Source: Desulfobacteraceae bacterium
Lineage (GTDB): Bacteria; Desulfobacterota; Desulfobacteria; Desulfobacterales; Desulfosalsimonadaceae
Direction of reading: 5' to 3'
Length of the DNA stretch: 64,000 nt
Assembly (NCBI GenBank): GCA_003599885.1
Contig: QZKW01000044.1
Span: forward strand, 26,282 to 90,281
The position numbers and the translations under genes are program-made. The notes beneath the pieces are model-generated. The model did no database searches, was not told the DNA's origin, and was given only the letters and a program-made list of their open reading frames with translations. Below, in pieces: positions 63,592 to 64,000 of this stretch (positions are counted from its first letter, which is position 1; every line of letters begins with the position of its first letter).

Positions 63592-63629
63592 AATAAAGGG
63601 TTTACGACTCAAAACGTAAACCCTTTATT
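63592..63629. terminator. Terminator hairpin after right att copy
   Basis: AATAAAGGGTTTACG and its complement form a 15-bp stem with an 8-nt loop; GGGTTTACG is also used in the tRNA-Arg terminator of element 1. It lies 15 bp after the tRNA fragment. Confidence 0.75.
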
Positions 63630-63644
63630 ATTTGGTGATATAGC

Positions 63645-63713
63645 GTCCCCCACGCTATCCCCCACACGCCCCACACAATAAAAAAACCGGATCAACTTTT
63701 CAGTCAACCCGGC
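63645..63713. other. Element-end module beyond attR (possible third element)
   Basis: GTCCCCCAC (63645), ATCCCCCAC (63657) and GCCCCAC (63668) lie in arm-site positions. A minus-strand terminator CTGAAAAGTTGATCCGG plus T run (63681-63713) follows, like the right end of element 1. This order (tRNA end, hairpin, arm sites, terminator) repeats that of element 1, so the DNA right of 63577 is probably the distal end of another element or a remnant. Confidence 0.5.
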
Positions 63714-64000
63714 TTGTACTCTGATCTTATTTATGGAGTCATGGAATATGTCACTTGGAAAGGTCATGATTTTTTAGAGGCTGCCAGGAATGAAACAAGA
63801 GGGGGAAAGTCAAAAAATTTAATATTTGAAAAATCAGGGCAAGCAAGTTTTCAAATATGGACTTCAGTATTAACAGGTTAGTAAGCAAAAGCCTTGGCTT
63901 GTAGTTTCGCTAATCTAAAATTGACCCCTTTTGAGAGGAAACGATAACCCAAAATTGACCCCCTTCAACAAAGAACTCTGATAATGACATTGCCATACGG
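63714..64000. other. Window edge; possible IS end
   Basis: No gene is visible. AAAATTGACCCC occurs twice in direct repeat (63917-63928 and 63951-63962), a pattern like the multiple terminal repeats of IS21-type elements, cut by the window edge. Confidence 0.3.

Overview
The window looks like the chromosome of an anaerobic, selenocysteine-using member of the Desulfobacterota (Desulfobacterales-like). This is inferred from gene content: a SelB elongation factor, a ThrH-type homoserine kinase/phosphatase, a DUF1302 / LolA-like / RND exporter cluster, and acyl-CoA degradation genes of the kind those bacteria carry. No sulfate-reduction gene lies in the window, so the assignment is tentative. The core has mixed strands and short operons. 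Two stretches, about 25.5-35.1 kb and 48.3-63.6 kb, are visibly AT-richer and are integrated elements.

Layout. 0.5-2.5 kb: an M20 peptidase and a YchJ-like SEC-C protein. 2.6-8.2 kb (minus): a TetR regulator, an RND/MMPL exporter, a LolA-like periplasmic protein and a DUF1302 outer-membrane protein, forming one operon with a clear promoter and operator. 8.3-10.2 kb: an enoyl-CoA hydratase and a DUF2279 protein. 10.4-14.0 kb: a two-gene restriction-modification system of BcgI-like design (nuclease domain fused to methylase, plus a separate specificity subunit). 14.1-14.7 kb: a non-coding inverted-repeat element. 14.8-24.6 kb (minus): a TetR-headed operon for a branched or terpenoid acyl-CoA, with a three-part biotin-dependent acyl-CoA carboxylase, two enoyl-CoA hydratases, an AtuA-family protein, an acyl-CoA dehydrogenase and a TIGR03084 protein. 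35.0-48.3 kb: tRNA-Arg, tRNA-His, selB, DUF2333, hemW, a radical SAM gene, mltG, tsaD, purM, and an amino-acid operon (aminotransferase, hom, thrH, DUF167) ending at an initiator tRNA gene.

Element 1 (about 25.51-35.07 kb) sits in the 3' end of tRNA-Arg. Its 47-bp att repeats differ at one base. It carries a tyrosine integrase, an AlpA-like protein, a zinc-finger/TOPRIM/P-loop primase-helicase, a tandem-HTH protein, zinc-ribbon proteins and unknown small genes, but no capsid genes. It looks like a P4/PICI-type satellite.

Element 2 (about 48.30-63.58 kb) sits in the 3' half of the initiator tRNA-fMet gene. Its 48-bp att repeats differ at one base. It has an integrase, an AlpA-like protein, a P4-type primase-helicase, a candidate small terminase, a large terminase, portal, scaffold, major capsid, cement-like and head-completion proteins, and a C-terminal-HTH regulator coupled to the head genes. 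There is no recognisable tail, tape-measure, lysis or host-recognition gene. This is the layout of a capsid-forming phage satellite that would need another phage's tails, and it is the most interesting object in the window.

Both elements share an end design: paired GTCCCAC-type sites at each end and a replacement terminator just downstream of the tRNA. The same module appears again just beyond the right att copy of element 2, which suggests a third element or remnant in tandem at that tRNA. The two elements may be related satellites competing for, or sharing, a helper phage.
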